A stretch of DNA of 64,000 bases, taken from assembly GCF_014837105.1 (NCBI RefSeq), contig NZ_JACSPO010000013.1, positions 1 to 64,000 of the forward strand, read 5' to 3'. This DNA comes from Oceanitalea stevensii. GTDB lineage: Bacteria > Actinomycetota > Actinomycetes > Actinomycetales > Actinomycetaceae. Position 1 is the stretch's first letter. Every line of letters starts with the position of its first letter. The notes below the pieces were generated by a model. It had not been told where the DNA came from and made no database searches. It saw only the letters and a list, made by a program, of their open reading frames with translations. Made by a program: the position numbers and the translations under genes. This document shows positions 55,353-64,000 of this stretch, piece by piece.

Positions 55353-56564
55353 CTACGAGGTGGGCGCGGGCGGGGCGATGCCCAGCAGGTCCTTGATGGC
55401 GGCGAACAGGCCGTCGAGCCGCGCCATGACGATCTGGAACAGGGTCTGGCCGAGCTCGGTGGAGAAGAGCGCCACCCCGATGGCCAGGAGCCCGGCGAGC
55501 GCGAGCAGCACGATCTGCAGCGTCGAGATCCGGGTGCGGTAGAGCTGGGAGACGCCCTTGGCGTCGACGAGCTTGGAGCCCACGCGCAGGCGCGTGAGGA
55601 AGGTCGAGGCCATGCCGGCGCGGCCCTTGTCGAGGAACTCCACGAGGGTGGCGTGGGTGCCGACGGCGACGATGAGCTCGGCGCCCTTGTCGTCGGCCAG
55701 CAGCATGGCAACGTCCTCGCTCGTGCCGGTGGCGGGGAAGACGACGTGGTCCACGCCGAGCTGCTCGACGCGGGCCATGCCGGGCGCCCGCCCGTCGCGG
55801 TAGGCGTGGACGACGATCTCGGCGCCGCAGCGCAGCGTGGAGTCGGACACGGAGTCCATGTCCCCGACGATCATGTCGGGCGTGAGCCCGGACTCGATGA
55901 TCGCGTCCGCGCCGCCGTCGACGCCGATGAGGACGGGGCGGTACTCGCGGACGTAGGACCGCAGCATCGCCAGGTCCTCCTTGTAGTGGTAGCCGCGCAC
56001 GACGATGAGGACGTGGCGGCCCTCGATGGCGGTGTGCACCTCGGGCACGCCCACGCCGTCGAGGAGGAGGTCACGCTCGCGGTTGAGGAAGTCCATCGTG
56101 TTGCCGGCGAAGGCCTCGAGCTGGACGGACAGGCCCTCCCGCGCCTCGGCCATCGCCGCGGCGACGCTCTCCTCGGTCTGCTCGGTGCCCTCGGCCACGA
56201 GGACGTCGCCGGAGTAGACGGCGTTGCCGTCCACGCGCACGGGCCGTCCCTCGCGCAGCGCCATCACCGAGCCGCCGAGGTCGTCGACGAGCGGGATGCC
56301 CTCCGCGACGATGATCTCCGGGCCCAGGTTGGGGTAGCGCCCGGAGGTCGACTTGGCGGCGTTGAGCACCGCGGCCGGGCGGCAGGCGACGAGCGCCTCG
56401 GCCGAGACACGGTCCAGGTCGAGGTGGTCGATGACGGCGACGTCACCGGGCTGCAGGCGCTTGGTGAGGTTCTTGGTCCGCGGGTCCACACGCACCGGAC
56501 CGGTCACACCGGGTCCGGTGTCGGGAGGCGTGCGGCGACGGAAGAGGGGACTCACGCGAGTCAT
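55353..56564 (-). CDS. steA: Cytokinetic ring protein SteA
   Basis: 403 aa. It has a TPP-kinase-like (thiamin pyrophosphokinase) fold in the middle, GVDGGADAIIESGLTPDMIVGDMDSVS (split as GVDGGADAIIESG and MIVGDMDSVS), and a C-terminal membrane helix (STLQIVLLALAGLLAIGVAL). SteA localises to the cytokinetic ring with SteB in corynebacteria. The ATG at 56564 overlaps the recN stop by 4 bp. 7 bp separate it from steB. Confidence 0.92.
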   Translation of the reverse strand: MTRVSPLFRRRTPPDTGPGVTGPVRVDPRTKNLTKRLQPGDVAVIDHLDLDRVSAEALVACRPAAVLNAAKSTSGRYPNLGPEIIVAEGIPLVDDLGGSVMALREGRPVRVDGNAVYSGDVLVAEGTEQTEESVAAAMAEAREGLSVQLEAFAGNTMDFLNRERDLLLDGVGVPEVHTAIEGRHVLIVVRGYHYKEDLAMLRSYVREYRPVLIGVDGGADAIIESGLTPDMIVGDMDSVSDSTLRCGAEIVVHAYRDGRAPGMARVEQLGVDHVVFPATGTSEDVAMLLADDKGAELIVAVGTHATLVEFLDKGRAGMASTFLTRLRVGSKLVDAKGVSQLYRTRISTLQIVLLALAGLLAIGVALFSTELGQTLFQIVMARLDGLFAAIKDLLGIAPPAPTS

Positions 56565-58243
56565 CGTGCCACGACGGCACGGTCGAGCAGCTCTGCGGCG
56601 TGGCGGCGAGCCACGTCGGAGTCCTCCTGCCCCGACAGCATGCGCGCCAGCTCCTGCTCCCGCTCGGGCCCGGTGATCTCCCGCACGTCGGTGATCGTCG
56701 TCTCGCCGGTGGACTTGCTCACGAGGAGGTGGGTGTCGGCGAAGGCCGCGACCTGGGGCAGGTGGGTGACGACGACGACCTGCGCGACGCGGGCCAGGCC
56801 AGCCAGCCGGCGGCCGACCTCGATGGCGGCCCGGCCGCCCACGCCGGCGTCGACCTCGTCGAAGACGAAGGTGGGGCGCACGGCCGCGTCCCCGGCCGGA
56901 GCGGCGACGGCGACCTCGAGGGCGAGCATGACGCGCGACAGCTCACCGCCGGAGGCACCGTCGCCGAGCGGGCGGGGCGGTGAGTCCGGCCGCGGCTGCA
57001 GCAGGAGGCCCACGTTCTCCACGCCCCAGGGGCCGGGCTCGGGCAGCGGCTCGAGGCGCACCTCGAGGTGGGCACCGGGCATCGCCAGGCCGGCGAGCTC
57101 GGCGTCGACCGCCTCGGAGAGCCGGGTGCCGGCGTCCGTGCGGGCGGCGCTGAGCCGCTCGGCGAGCTCACCGAGGGTGGCGGTGAGGGCGGTGATCTCC
57201 TCGCGGAGCGCGGCGCCGCCGTCCTGGGGGCCGTCGATCTCGGCCAGCCGGGCGGCGGCGGCGCGTGACCACTCCCCCAGCTCGTCGGTGCTCTCCAGGC
57301 CCAGGCGCAGGGCGGCGTCCCGCAGCGCGGCCCGGCGCTCGTGGACGGTCTGGAGGCGGTCCGGGTCCGCCTCCAGGGAGGAGAGGAAGCCGGACAGCTC
57401 GGTGCCGACGTCGGACAGGACGTAGGAGACCTCGGCGAGCCGGGTGGAGAGGGCCGCGAGCTCGGGGTCGCTGACGTCGAGGGCGCGGCGCGCGTCGTCG
57501 ACGAGGACGGTGGCGTCCAGCTCGGCGCCCTCCCCGGCCCCGAGGAGCGCGGAGTGGGCGCGGCCGGCGGCCAGCCGCAGCTCCTCGACGTTGCCGAGCC
57601 GCTCCGCCTCCGCGCGCAGGGCGTCGTCCTCACCGGGCTGGGGGTCGAGGGCCTCGAGCAGCTCGAGGTTGGTCCGCAGGCGCACGGCCTCCCCGGCACG
57701 CTCGTCGGCCCGGGCCTGCCACTCCTCCAGGCGCGCCTGGGCCTCGGTGAGCCGCTGCCACGTGGCGCGGTACTCCCCGAGCAGCGCGGAGACGCCGGCG
57801 AAGGCGTCGAGGAGCGCCCGCTGCCGGGCGGGCGAGCGCAGGCGCAGCTGGTCGGACTGGCCGTGGACGGTGACGAGGTCGGCGGCGAGCTCACCGAGGA
57901 AGGCCTGCGGGACGCTGCGGCCGCCGGCGAAGGACCGGGAGCGGCCCTGGGCGGGCACGGCGCGCGCGAGGAGGAGGGCGTCGTCGTCGAGGGAGCCGCC
58001 AGCGTCGGTGACCCGCGCGGCGACGTCGTCCCCGACGACGAAGGTGCCCTCGACGACGGCGCGCTCGGCGCCGCTGCGGACCATCGCGGGGTCGCCCCGT
58101 CCGCCGAGCAGGAGGTCGAGCCCCGTGAGGACCATGGTCTTGCCGGCACCGGTCTCACCGGTGATGACGGTGAACCCGGCGCCGAGCCCGAGGGTGGCCG
58201 ACGCGATGACACCGAGGTTCTCGATGCGGATCTCCTCGATCAC
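56561..58243 (-). CDS. recN: DNA repair protein RecN
   Basis: 560 aa SMC-like ATPase for double-strand-break repair. Walker A is GETGAGKTMVL (about residue 31), coiled-coil arms span the centre, the signature is SGGELSRVMLAL and Walker B is FVFDEVDAGVGG. GTG start at 58243 overlaps the nadK stop by 4 bp, with GGAGGAAGG upstream. A longer open frame upstream belongs to the shadow of nadK. Confidence 0.95.
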   Translation of the reverse strand: MIEEIRIENLGVIASATLGLGAGFTVITGETGAGKTMVLTGLDLLLGGRGDPAMVRSGAERAVVEGTFVVGDDVAARVTDAGGSLDDDALLLARAVPAQGRSRSFAGGRSVPQAFLGELAADLVTVHGQSDQLRLRSPARQRALLDAFAGVSALLGEYRATWQRLTEAQARLEEWQARADERAGEAVRLRTNLELLEALDPQPGEDDALRAEAERLGNVEELRLAAGRAHSALLGAGEGAELDATVLVDDARRALDVSDPELAALSTRLAEVSYVLSDVGTELSGFLSSLEADPDRLQTVHERRAALRDAALRLGLESTDELGEWSRAAAARLAEIDGPQDGGAALREEITALTATLGELAERLSAARTDAGTRLSEAVDAELAGLAMPGAHLEVRLEPLPEPGPWGVENVGLLLQPRPDSPPRPLGDGASGGELSRVMLALEVAVAAPAGDAAVRPTFVFDEVDAGVGGRAAIEVGRRLAGLARVAQVVVVTHLPQVAAFADTHLLVSKSTGETTITDVREITGPEREQELARMLSGQEDSDVARRHAAELLDRAVVAR

Positions 58244-59088
58244 GGGTCCTTCCTCCCCCCGCGCCAGCCGGTGACCGGCAGCGCGAACTTCGCCACCAGC
58301 CGCCCGGAGAACGGTGTGGGCTCGATGCGGGCCAGCCGCACCGGCTCGGCGCCGCGCCGCACGTCGATGTGGGAGCCGACGGGCGCGGGCAGCTGGCGTC
58401 GCCCGTCGCACCACACGTCGCCGCCGGAGAGGTTGCGGTCCAGGACCTCGACGGCGAGCACCGAGGAGGGCCCGGCGACGAGCGGGCGGGCGAAGAGGGC
58501 GTGGGCGGCGATCGGCACGACGAGGAGCGCCTCGACGTCGGGCCACACGACCGGGCCGCCGCCGGAGAAGGCGTAGGCCGTCGAGCCGGTGGGGGTGGCG
58601 ATGACGATGCCGTCGCAGCCGAAGGAAGACAGGCCGCGGCCGTCGACGCCGAGGGCGAGCTCGATGACGCCGGAGCGGTCGACCTTCTCGATGGTCGCCT
58701 CGTTGATGGCCCAGCCGGTGTGGACCTCGCCCGTGGGGGTCTGGACCTCGACGTCGATCGTCATCCGCTCCTCGACGGTGTAGTCGCGGTCGGCGATGCG
58801 CTGGACCACCTCCCCGAGGCTGTCCGGGTCGGCCTCGGCGAGGAAGCCGACGTGCCCGAGGTTGACGCCGATGAGCGGCACGTCGCGGCCGCGGACGAGC
58901 TCGGCGGCGCGCAGCAGGGTGCCGTCACCGCCGAGGACGAGGACGAGCTCGGGGTCGTGGGCGGGGTCGTCGTCGAGGTCACGGATCGGCTCGATACCGA
59001 GCTCACGCAGCCCGGCCTCCGCCTGCGCGGCCGCGGTGACCGCCTGCTCGCGCCACTCGTGGCTGACGAGGAGGACCCGGCGGCTCAC
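58240..59088 (-). CDS. nadK: NAD kinase
   Basis: 282 aa. It phosphorylates NAD to NADP. GGDGTLLRAA is at about residue 53, GVNLGHVGFLAE and ATPTGSTAYAFSGGGPVVWP follow, as in all NAD kinases. GTG start; it overlaps tlyA and recN by 4 bp each. nadD, the earlier NAD-pathway gene, is about 15 kb to the left. Confidence 0.96.
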   Translation of the reverse strand: MSRRVLLVSHEWREQAVTAAAQAEAGLRELGIEPIRDLDDDPAHDPELVLVLGGDGTLLRAAELVRGRDVPLIGVNLGHVGFLAEADPDSLGEVVQRIADRDYTVEERMTIDVEVQTPTGEVHTGWAINEATIEKVDRSGVIELALGVDGRGLSSFGCDGIVIATPTGSTAYAFSGGGPVVWPDVEALLVVPIAAHALFARPLVAGPSSVLAVEVLDRNLSGGDVWCDGRRQLPAPVGSHIDVRRGAEPVRLARIEPTPFSGRLVAKFALPVTGWRGGRKDP

Positions 59089-59912
59089 GGCGCCACCGCC
59101 GGGCGCTGGTCGATGGCGGCAGCGATCACGGCGTCGAGCTCCTCGGGTGGGTGGACGCGGCTCGGGTCACGGCGCAAGCCTATGAAGTACTCGACGTTCC
59201 CGCTGGGACCGGGCAGCGGGCTGGGTACGACGGCGTAGGTCCCCAGGCCGAGCGCCGCGGCGGCGTCGGCGACGGTCCGCACGGACTCGGCGTGCAGGGC
59301 GGGGTCGCGCACGACGCCGCCCTTGCCCAGGCGCTCCTTGCCGACCTCGAACTGCGGCTTGACCATGAGGAGGAAGTCCGCGTCCGGCGCGGCCGCGGCG
59401 GCGAGGGCGGGCAGGACGAGGGTGAGGGAGATGAAGGACAGGTCCCCGACGACGAGCCCGGGCGCCGGGGCGACGGCGGCGGGGTCGAGGGTGCGGACGT
59501 TCGTGCGGTCCAGCACGGTGACTCGGGGGTCCTGCTGGAGGGACCACACGAGCTGCCCGTAGCCGACGTCGACAGCGACGACGTGCTCGGCCCCGCGGCG
59601 CAGCAGCACGTCGGTGAAGCCACCGGTGGAGGCACCGGCGTCGAGCGCGCGGCGGCCGGCGACCGTGGGCGCAGCGGGCCCGAGGGCGTCGAGGGCGCCG
59701 GCGAGCTTGTGGGCGCCGCGGGAGGCGTAGTCGTCGGTGGGCGGGGCGACGACGCGCAGCGCCTGGGCGGGGTCGACCTGCCGGGCGGCCTTGGTGACGG
59801 CGGCACCGTCGAGGAGGACGTGCCCCTCGGCGATGAGCTCGGCGGCGTGCTGGCGCGAGCGGGCCAGCCCGCGGCGGACGAGCTCTGCGTCCACCCTGAC
59901 GAGGCGCGCCAC
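59085..59912 (-). CDS. tlyA: TlyA-family rRNA 2'-O-methyltransferase
   Basis: 275 aa. An S4 RNA-binding domain (about 1-65, RVDAELVRRGLARSRQHAAELI) is followed by an FtsJ-like methyltransferase with SAM motif LDAGASTGGFTDVLL and catalytic K-D-K-E elements (YASRGAHKL, VGDLSFIS, MVKPQFE). It methylates ribose 2'-OH in 16S/23S rRNA; the loss of such enzymes gives capreomycin resistance in mycobacteria. It comes 1 bp after the small gene. Confidence 0.92.
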   Translation of the reverse strand: MARLVRVDAELVRRGLARSRQHAAELIAEGHVLLDGAAVTKAARQVDPAQALRVVAPPTDDYASRGAHKLAGALDALGPAAPTVAGRRALDAGASTGGFTDVLLRRGAEHVVAVDVGYGQLVWSLQQDPRVTVLDRTNVRTLDPAAVAPAPGLVVGDLSFISLTLVLPALAAAAAPDADFLLMVKPQFEVGKERLGKGGVVRDPALHAESVRTVADAAAALGLGTYAVVPSPLPGPSGNVEYFIGLRRDPSRVHPPEELDAVIAAAIDQRPAVAP

Positions 59913-59913
59913 G

Positions 59914-60102
59914 TCAGGACTCGGCCGCGGACAGCTGGGCGGCCAGGGCGCGGTGGACGGCGTCGAGGACGGTGACGTGCTCGCCGAGGGGACGCTCCGC
60001 GAGGGTCTCGAGCTCCGCGAGCTCGGGGACGGGCTGCGGTGCCGTGGGGCCGGGGCGCGGCGGCGCGGGCCGAGGGGCGGGCGCTGGCGTCACGTCCGGC
60101 AT
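59914..60102 (-). CDS. Small Pro-rich conserved-looking protein
   Basis: 62 aa. The first half is Pro/Ala-rich (APAPRPAPPRPGP), the second half a helix (LGEHVTVLDAVHRALAAQLSA). No family recognised. GAAGGAG precedes the ATG at 60102 and it is 1 bp upstream of tlyA, so it is co-transcribed. Small unassigned genes of this size occur before tlyA in actinobacteria. Confidence 0.7.
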   Translation of the reverse strand: MPDVTPAPAPRPAPPRPGPTAPQPVPELAELETLAERPLGEHVTVLDAVHRALAAQLSAAES

Positions 60103-60146
60103 GGGTCTCCTTCTCACGTCCGTCCTGCAGGGTCCGGTCCTCCGCC

Positions 60147-60152
60147 AATGTA
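60147..60152 (-). promoter_or_regulatory. Candidate -10 box for the tlyA-nadK-recN operon
   Basis: TACATT on the reverse strand, about 45 nt before the ATG at 60102. The -35 is unclear. Confidence 0.35.
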
Positions 60153-60185
60153 CCGCCGTGGCGGCCGTGACCGGCGGCGCCGCCC

Positions 60186-60506
60186 TCAGGTGAGGTTGAC
60201 GAGCACGACGTAGGTGAGGGTGCCGGCGCCCACGCTCAGCAGGGTGCGGCGCCCGCCGGTGAGGTGCACGGCGACGGTGACGGCGGCGGCCAGCGCGGCG
60301 TGGAGCAGGTGCCCGCCGGTGGCGGAGGAGCGGAAGGTCGCGGCCGCGAGCACGGCGAGGATGCCGGCGGGCATCCAGGCCGCCATCGCCGTGACCAGAC
60401 GCGAGTCGCGCAGCGGCTCGAGGATGGCGAAGGGCACCGCGCGCAGCGCGAGGGTGATGACGAAGACGGTCGCGAGGACGGCGACGACGTAGCCCGGCTC
60501 AACCAC
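60186..60506 (-). CDS. azlD: AzlD-family branched-chain amino acid exporter subunit
   Basis: 106 aa with three or four hydrophobic helices, matching AzlD/BrnE (TLALRAVPFAILEPLR, AAWMPAGILAVLAA). With AzlC it exports branched-chain amino acids or azaleucine. GTG start at 60506, overlapping azlC by 8 bp. Confidence 0.88.
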   Translation of the reverse strand: MVEPGYVVAVLATVFVITLALRAVPFAILEPLRDSRLVTAMAAWMPAGILAVLAAATFRSSATGGHLLHAALAAAVTVAVHLTGGRRTLLSVGAGTLTYVVLVNLT

Positions 60507-61209
60507 GCGCCCCTCCCCTCGTGAGGGCGTACCGGCCGAGGAGGAGTCCCACGAGCAGGACGAGTCCGACGAGGAGGACGGAGTCGGGGGCGACGACGAC
60601 GGCGCAGGTGAAGGCGAGCCCGGCGAGCAGCAACGACGGGACCTCCCGGCGGCTGCGAGCCGCGTCGAGGGTGAGGGTGAGGAACAGGGCGCACAGGGCG
60701 AACTCCAGGCCCTGGACCGGTCCGGGCAGGAGGGAGGCGACCGCGACGCCGGTGAGGCCGCCGCCCACCCAGTAGGCCTGGAAGGACACCTGCATCGAGA
60801 CGAGGCGCCACGCCGTCCAGCCGTGGGGGCGCACGGCGGTCATCGCGTAGGCCTCGTCGATGAGGGCGTAGACCGAGTAGGCGCGGGCCACCGGGTGGCG
60901 CACGACGCGCAGGGGGAAGGAGAAGGCGTAGAAGACGTGCCGGAAGTTGACGACGAGGGTGGTGAGGGCGATCGCCGCGATCGAGGCTCCCCCGCTGATC
61001 ATCCCGACGAGGAGCAGCTCGAGGGAACCGGCGAAGACGGCGACGGACAGCGCCGGGGCGAGCCACCACGGGAGTCCGGCCTGGACGACGAGGAGCCCGA
61101 AGGCCACGCCGAGCGGGTAGAGGCCCAGCCCGGCCGCCAGGGAGGCCCGGACGCCCGCGCCGATCTCGACGCGGCGGCCGGTGCCCTCCTGGGTGGTCGG
61201 CCGTGACAC
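60499..61209 (-). CDS. azlC: AzlC-family branched-chain amino acid permease
   Basis: 236 aa, about 6-8 membrane helices. AzlC/BrnF blocks are GLGLYPLGVAFGLLVVQAGLPWW (split as GLYPLGVAFGLL and AGLPWW), FAGSLELLLVGMI and NFRHVFYAFSFP. I take the GTG at 61209 as start, because the frame upstream overlaps the HAD hydrolase gene and no ribosome site is visible; the exact start is uncertain. Confidence 0.85.
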   Translation of the reverse strand: MSRPTTQEGTGRRVEIGAGVRASLAAGLGLYPLGVAFGLLVVQAGLPWWLAPALSVAVFAGSLELLLVGMISGGASIAAIALTTLVVNFRHVFYAFSFPLRVVRHPVARAYSVYALIDEAYAMTAVRPHGWTAWRLVSMQVSFQAYWVGGGLTGVAVASLLPGPVQGLEFALCALFLTLTLDAARSRREVPSLLLAGLAFTCAVVVAPDSVLLVGLVLLVGLLLGRYALTRGGARG

Positions 61210-61220
61210 GGGAACCGAGG

Positions 61221-62288
61221 TCAGCCGACCACCAGGGCCGGGACGGCCTCCGGCGAGAGCGGGGCCCCGCGGTCGGCGGCGTCCCACGCGGCGACGCACA
61301 GTGCCCGCCAGCCGTCGAGGCTGACGCGTGCGCGGCTGCCGCCGCCCAGCCGCTGGGTGTCGGTCGGGCCGAGCGGGCCGGTGGGGTCGTCGAGGAGCTC
61401 GAGTGCGCCGTCGTGCACACGCGCGAGGGCGGCACCGGACCCCCACCATCCGTCCTCGACCTCGACCGGCGACGGGTGCTGGACGAACAGCCCGCGCAGG
61501 TCGATGGCGAGGAGGGAGGGGCGCTGGTGCGCCGGGGCGAGGACGGTGTCGCGCGCGGTGGTCACGCCGGTGAGGACGAGGAGGCCGGGCATGCCGGCGG
61601 CTCGTGCGCCCTCGAGGTCGGTGTCCAGCCGGTCGCCGACGGCGATCGGCGTCGAGGCCCCGAGCCGGTCCGCGGCCTGGTGGTAGATCGCCGGGAGCGG
61701 CTTGCCGGACGCGAGGGGCTCGATGCCCGTCGCCTCGACGACGGCGCGCACGAGCGCACCGTTCCCGGGGGCGACTCCGCGCTCCTTGGGGATGGAGCCG
61801 TCGAGGTTCGTGGCCACGTGGCGGGCTCCGGCGCCGACGGCGTAGGCGGCCTCGGCGAGGTCACGCCACCCCAGGTCGGGCGCGAAGCCCTGGACCACGG
61901 CCGCCGGCGCGTCCGCGGCGCTCGTCACGAGCTCGAAGCCCGCCGCGCTCAGCGCGGTGCGCAGGCCCTTGCCGCCGACCGGGAGCACCCGGGCACCGGG
62001 CTCGAGCTCTTCCTGGAGGAGGAGAGCCACCGACTGGGCGGAGGTGACGATCTCCTGCGGCTCGCAGGGGATGCCGAAGCCGCTGATCTGCGCGGCGATG
62101 TCCTCCGGTTCCCGGGAGGAGTTGTTCGTGACGTACAGCGGACGCAGGCCCCGCGCGGCGGCCGCCTGGATGGCGGCCGGCGCGTGGTTGACGGGCTCGT
62201 CGCCCAGGTAGACGACGCCGTCGAGGTCGTACAGGGCGACGTCGTAGGTGTCGGCGGGTACTGCGGACCCGGTGAGGGTTGCCGTCAC
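61221..62288 (-). CDS. HAD-IIA family phosphatase
   Basis: 355 aa. The nucleophile motif is [14 protein letters not shown] (about residue 20), the Thr motif VTNNSSR, and the last motif [12 protein letters not shown]. This places it with NagD/AUM-type phosphatases acting on sugar or glycerol phosphates or nucleotides. The C-terminal 60-80 residues carry an extra DUF/tail ([18 protein letters not shown]). GTG start, overlapping the TPR gene stop by 4 bp. Confidence 0.9.
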   Translation of the reverse strand: MTATLTGSAVPADTYDVALYDLDGVVYLGDEPVNHAPAAIQAAAARGLRPLYVTNNSSREPEDIAAQISGFGIPCEPQEIVTSAQSVALLLQEELEPGARVLPVGGKGLRTALSAAGFELVTSAADAPAAVVQGFAPDLGWRDLAEAAYAVGAGARHVATNLDGSIPKERGVAPGNGALVRAVVEATGIEPLASGKPLPAIYHQAADRLGASTPIAVGDRLDTDLEGARAAGMPGLLVLTGVTTARDTVLAPAHQRPSLLAIDLRGLFVQHPSPVEVEDGWWGSGAALARVHDGALELLDDPTGPLGPTDTQRLGGGSRARVSLDGWRALCVAAWDAADRGAPLSPEAVPALVVG

Positions 62289-64000
62289 GGGCGCTCCTCC
62301 TCGGTGTCGGCGAACAGGTCGAGCTGGACCTGCGCGGGCTCGTCGGTGTCGTCCTCTCGCTGGGACTCCGCGTCCGACTCGGCCTCGGGCTCAACAGCAG
62401 CCTCGGCCTCCGGCTCGGACTCGGCCTCGACCTCAGGCTCGGGCTCGGGCTCCAGCTCCGGCTCGGGCTCGGGCTCGGGCTCCGGAGCCACCTCGGGCTC
62501 GACCTCAGCCTCAGCAGCTGCGTCCGGCTCGGGCTCGGGCTCCGGCTCCGGCTCCGGCTCGGGCTCCGGCTCCGGCTCCGGCTCCGGCTCGGGAGCAACC
62601 TCGGGCTCGATCTCAGCCTCAGCAGCTGCGTCCGTCTCGGTGCCGTCCTCGTCGTCTTCGGGCTCGGGCTGCGTCGCCACCGGGTGATCCGGCGCGTCGT
62701 TCTCGTCCTCGTCCCCAAGGAGGTCAACGACGACGAGCTCCTCGTCCTCGAGCTGCATCTCTCCCGCGGCCTCTCGGACGGCGGCAGCCTCCTCGTGGCG
62801 GCCGAGCGTCTCGAGACGATCGGCGCGCACGAGCTGCAGGCGGCGCTTGGGCTCAGCGTCCTTGACCGCCGGGAGCAGTCGCTCCACGACGAGCAGGGCG
62901 GCCTCGTGCTCACCGAGGTCGGCGCGGGCGCCGCTCTCGACGAGGGTGAGCTCGACGGCCTCGGCGACGGGCAGCTTCCGGCCCTTGGCCTCGGCGATGA
63001 CGCTGAGCGCCCGCTCCGGGCGGCCCAGGCCACGCTCGCAGTCCGCCTCGATCGCCGGGTGGGCGTCCATGCCGCTCAGGCGGCGCACGGTGCGGACCTC
63101 ACGCAGTGCCTCCGCGTACCGGCCGGTGGCGTAGGCGGTGAGCGCGAGAGCCTCGCGGACGACGTCGACGCGGCCGGCGCTGCGCACAGCCGTCCGGGCG
63201 TGCTCGTAAGCGAGCTCGGGGTCGGTGTCGACGAGCCTGCCGGCCATGATGAGGTGGGAGGCGACGTGGTCGGCGTTCGACTTCGTCAGCGTCCGCAGCC
63301 GGGCACGCGCCGCGCGGTCGAGCATGTCGGGCGTGACGTCCTCATCGATGATCGGCTCCGGCTCGCGCTCGACGCGACGCGGGTCGAGCTCACCCGGGCG
63401 GCTGGGGCGACCGCTTCGTGCGTTGGCCGCAGCGTCGCCACCACCCCGGCTGAAGCGCCGGGGAGCGCGCGGGTCGTCACGACGCGCGTCGCGGCGGGGT
63501 CCGCCACTGCGGTCGTCGTCACCGCGGGGCCGGAAGCCCCGCTCCTCGCGTCCACCGGAGGCCTGCTCGCTGCCGCGCGGCGCGCGAGAGCTCCAGTCTC
63601 CACGGCGCTCGTCGCGACGGTCTCCGGAGCCGCCGGTACGACGGTCCTCGCCCCTGGGGCCGGAGTCCCGGGGACCGCGTCGCTCGTCGCCGCCACGGCT
63701 CACGCCGAAGTCACGACCACGGCTGTCACCATCACGACGGGCACCGAAGTCACGACCGCCACGGCTGTCACCATCACGGCGCGGACCGAAGTCACGACCA
63801 CCACGGCGCTCATCGCCACCACGGCTCGCACCGAAGTCACGACCACCACGGCGCTCGTCGCCACCACGGCTCCCGCCAAAGTCACGACCACGGCTGTCAC
63901 CATCACGACGGGGACCGGAGTCACGACCGCCACGGCTGTCACCATCACGGCGCGGACCGTACTCACGACCACCACGGCGCTCATCGCCACCACGGCTCGC
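62285..64000 (-). CDS. TPR-like protein with RG-rich N-terminal repeats and acidic Glu-Pro tail (partial, start outside window)
   Basis: 571 residues are visible and the frame stays open to the window edge. The first 170 residues are disordered and built from repeated [[14 protein letters not shown]] and [[13 protein letters not shown]] blocks, rich in Arg/Gly/Asp, like RGG boxes. The middle (about 225-420) is a tetratricopeptide-type helical array ([44 protein letters not shown]). The tail has tandem Glu-Pro repeats between VAPEPEPEP blocks. An RNA-binding or condensate-forming regulator is plausible but unproven. It overlaps the HAD gene by 4 bp. Confidence 0.78.
   Translation of the reverse strand, partial: ASRGGDERRGGREYGPRRDGDSRGGRDSGPRRDGDSRGRDFGGSRGGDERRGGRDFGASRGGDERRGGRDFGPRRDGDSRGGRDFGARRDGDSRGRDFGVSRGGDERRGPRDSGPRGEDRRTGGSGDRRDERRGDWSSRAPRGSEQASGGREERGFRPRGDDDRSGGPRRDARRDDPRAPRRFSRGGGDAAANARSGRPSRPGELDPRRVEREPEPIIDEDVTPDMLDRAARARLRTLTKSNADHVASHLIMAGRLVDTDPELAYEHARTAVRSAGRVDVVREALALTAYATGRYAEALREVRTVRRLSGMDAHPAIEADCERGLGRPERALSVIAEAKGRKLPVAEAVELTLVESGARADLGEHEAALLVVERLLPAVKDAEPKRRLQLVRADRLETLGRHEEAAAVREAAGEMQLEDEELVVVDLLGDEDENDAPDHPVATQPEPEDDEDGTETDAAAEAEIEPEVAPEPEPEPEPEPEPEPEPEPEPEPDAAAEAEVEPEVAPEPEPEPEPELEPEPEPEVEAESEPEAEAAVEPEAESDAESQREDDTDEPAQVQLDLFADTEEERP
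62400..62640 (-). repeat. Low-complexity Glu-Pro coding repeat
   Basis: GGCTCG/CTCCGG-type hexamers encode (Glu-Pro)n in the TPR protein tail, in two copies of an A-A-A-E-A-E-[IV]-E-P-E-V-A block each followed by a Glu-Pro run. Such tracts can vary in length by slippage. Confidence 0.85.
63690..64000 (-). repeat. Tandem RG-rich coding repeat
   Basis: About eight units of 39-45 bp encode the Arg/Gly/Asp/Phe repeats at the N-terminal side of the TPR protein. They extend past the window edge. Confidence 0.85.

Noticed and set aside
62285..63703. GTG at 63703 as the true start of the TPR protein
   Set aside because: The same frame and repeat pattern continue without a stop to the window edge, so the gene probably starts outside; the GTG lies inside a repeat unit.
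63700..63993. 97-aa Val/Thr-rich reverse-strand open frame at the right edge
   Set aside because: It is a second frame of the RG-repeat DNA; the in-frame continuation of the TPR protein explains the region.
63700..64000. CRISPR array
   Set aside because: The repeats are short, uneven, in-frame coding units with no unique spacers.

Overview
The window is very GC-rich actinobacterial chromosome. The gene content points to Micrococcales: SteA/SteB beside recN, TlyA, MurJ, alternate-type (SipW-like) signal peptides, an RsfS/NadD/ProA run, and many start codons 6-7 nt downstream of a TANNNT box (leaderless transcripts). Genus cannot be fixed from sequence alone; a Georgenia- or Cellulomonas-like organism is a reasonable guess.

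Layout. 1-12.5 kb: a large secreted PQQ-type sugar dehydrogenase, a PoxB-type pyruvate oxidoreductase, a secreted serine-hydrolase/GHL10 glycosidase fusion that looks like a cell-wall enzyme, an unknown protein, a zinc alcohol dehydrogenase and an MFS transporter. 12.5-16.1 kb: a four-gene Mn/Zn ABC importer operon. 16.1-18.4 kb: an ArsR regulator with a palindromic operator over its start codon, a double-SRPBCC protein and a fructosamine-kinase-like gene. 18.4-25.3 kb: signalling and surface genes (OmpR-type regulator, Hpt-like protein without its histidine, three exported proteins with SipW-type signals, a PAS histidine kinase with a degenerate GGDEF partner, a sirtuin).

25.3-38.3 kb is the standout: a two-peptide class II lanthipeptide (lantibiotic) locus. 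A LuxR-type regulator, a 61-aa secreted peptide and a histidine kinase precede two tandem precursor-synthetase pairs: LanA1 (alpha type, CTATVEC motif) with LanM1, and LanA2 (beta type, CPTGACTTRC end) with LanM2. LanT (C39 peptidase-ABC), the ABC pair LanF/LanE and a 64-aa membrane protein follow. Each precursor gene is followed within 10 nt by a near-perfect 15- or 19-bp hairpin, and both leaders appear to end in Ala-Gly. The expected flow is: the two-component system induces the locus, LanM1 and LanM2 install (methyl)lanthionines, LanT removes leaders and exports both peptides, and LanFE gives self-protection.

38.4-48.2 kb: an HdeD-lipase fusion, a TfoX-like protein, tRNA-Ala(GGC), and the reverse-strand run proA - small membrane protein - nadD - unknown membrane protein - rsfS - phosphatase; then VanZ-RDD, DUF1361 and ctaA on the forward strand. 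48.2-64 kb: one co-directional reverse-strand block of core genes: a TPR protein with RG-rich repeats (runs off the right edge), HAD hydrolase, azlCD, small protein, tlyA, nadK, recN, steA, steB, MraY-like protein, murJ, GT4, pyrG and NUDIX. Most junctions in this block overlap by 1-8 bp, implying translational coupling.
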